A stretch of 64,000 bases of DNA from PALSA-1003 sp963741315 (GTDB lineage Bacteria; Pseudomonadota; Gammaproteobacteria; Burkholderiales; Casimicrobiaceae), in contig CAVUHK010000008.1 in assembly GCA_963741315.1 (NCBI GenBank), positions 1 through 64,000 on the forward strand, read 5' to 3'. Of the stretch, positions 63,837 to 64,000 are shown one piece after another. The stretch's first letter is position 1, and each line of letters starts with the position of its first letter. The notes beneath the pieces were generated by a model. The model made no database searches. It had not been told where the DNA came from and worked only from the letters and a program-made list of their open reading frames with translations. Position numbers and translations under genes: made by a program.

Positions 63837-63879
63837 CGTTTTCCTCCGCCCGAGATAGTACGCGATTCGCTGCCGCGGG

Positions 63880-63908
63880 TTGACAATGGCGCGTCCAGAC
63901 CTTACCTT
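63880..63908 (+). promoter_or_regulatory. Possible sigma-70-like promoter facing right
   Basis: TTGACA (63880-63885), a 17-base spacer and TACCTT (63903-63908). The -35 is perfect, the -10 weak. It points to a transcript leaving the window, ahead of the hairpin at 63976. Confidence 0.4.
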
Positions 63909-63975
63909 AGAAGCAAGCGCCGATTTGATTCGGGGGAAACCCTGCAGCTTGCGGGCGCTCTACAAATGCAGCTAA

Positions 63976-63999
63976 AGCGGCTTTCGACTGAAACCCGCT
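63976..63999 (+). other. Stem-loop at the right edge, possible structured RNA
   Basis: AGCGGCTTTC, loop GACT, GAAACCCGCT forms a 10-bp stem with one C-C mismatch. Together with GGGGGAAACCC and TGCAGC repeats upstream (63930-63975) it suggests a folded transcript cut by the window edge. I cannot assign it to a known RNA family. Confidence 0.35.
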
Positions 64000-64000
64000 C

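Noticed and set aside
63895..64000. tmRNA, RNase P or 6S RNA start at the right edge
   Set aside because: Some short blocks are reminiscent, but the tRNA-like or conserved core elements could not be found in the available bases.

Overview
The window is GC-rich (except two local islands) and reads as chromosome of an environmental betaproteobacterium, most likely Burkholderiales-like. Supporting this are Bug/TctC-type periplasmic receptors, a Liv-type ABC importer flanked by CoA ligases, a birA-coaX-SPOR gene trio, ThiC under a TPP riboswitch, and a tRNA-Gly(CCC). The species cannot be named from the sequence.

Layout. 0-3.8 kb: two tandem ABC_sub_bind receptors (the first cut by the window edge and frameshifted), a 3-hydroxyisobutyrate-dehydrogenase-like enzyme and a Bug receptor. 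3.9-13.0 kb: an acid import and activation cluster of acyl-CoA synthetase, LivG-H-M-K-F-like importer, PaaK-like CoA ligase and a Crp-type regulator. 13.1-17.7 kb: Bug receptor, sulfatase, a small membrane protein and an aldehyde dehydrogenase (gabD type). 17.9-19.8 kb: an AT-richer island with a frameshifted multi-pass membrane protein. 19.8-26.1 kb: EamA transporter, uppP, yidB-like gene and a complete Fe(III)-type ABC importer interrupted by palindromic repeats. 26.3-34.7 kb: YceH, NYN-LOTUS protein, cytochrome c, LysR regulator, SDR, DUF72 and thiC with its riboswitch. 34.7-38.0 kb: a second Fe(III)-type receptor and permease without an ATPase. 38.0-41.5 kb: an inositol-like sugar catabolic operon. 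41.7-46.3 kb: an RND efflux pair, then tRNA-Gly. 46.3-55.1 kb: DsrE-like protein, EamA transporter, oxidoreductase, hppD, birA, coaX, SPOR protein, GNAT, two TPM proteins and a MaoC protein.

55.1-60.4 kb is the most distinctive part: an integron-type gene cassette array. It has at least six convincing attC sites plus weaker or half sites, all in one orientation. They separate short same-strand genes for methyltransferases, GNAT acetyltransferases, a DUF1330 protein, a two-membrane-segment zinc-ribbon protein, a GFA-type protein and a MaoC-like protein. No integron integrase is visible, so within the window it is a CALIN (cluster of attC sites lacking an integrase). The right end (60.4-64 kb) has a thioredoxin, small membrane proteins, a methyltransferase-rhodanese pair and an esterase.

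A general caution: at least nine genes contain single-base indels, mostly in short homopolymers, and each is repaired by adding or removing one base. This looks more like uncorrected sequencing or assembly error than widespread gene decay, so the frameshifted genes are described as the intact proteins they probably encode.
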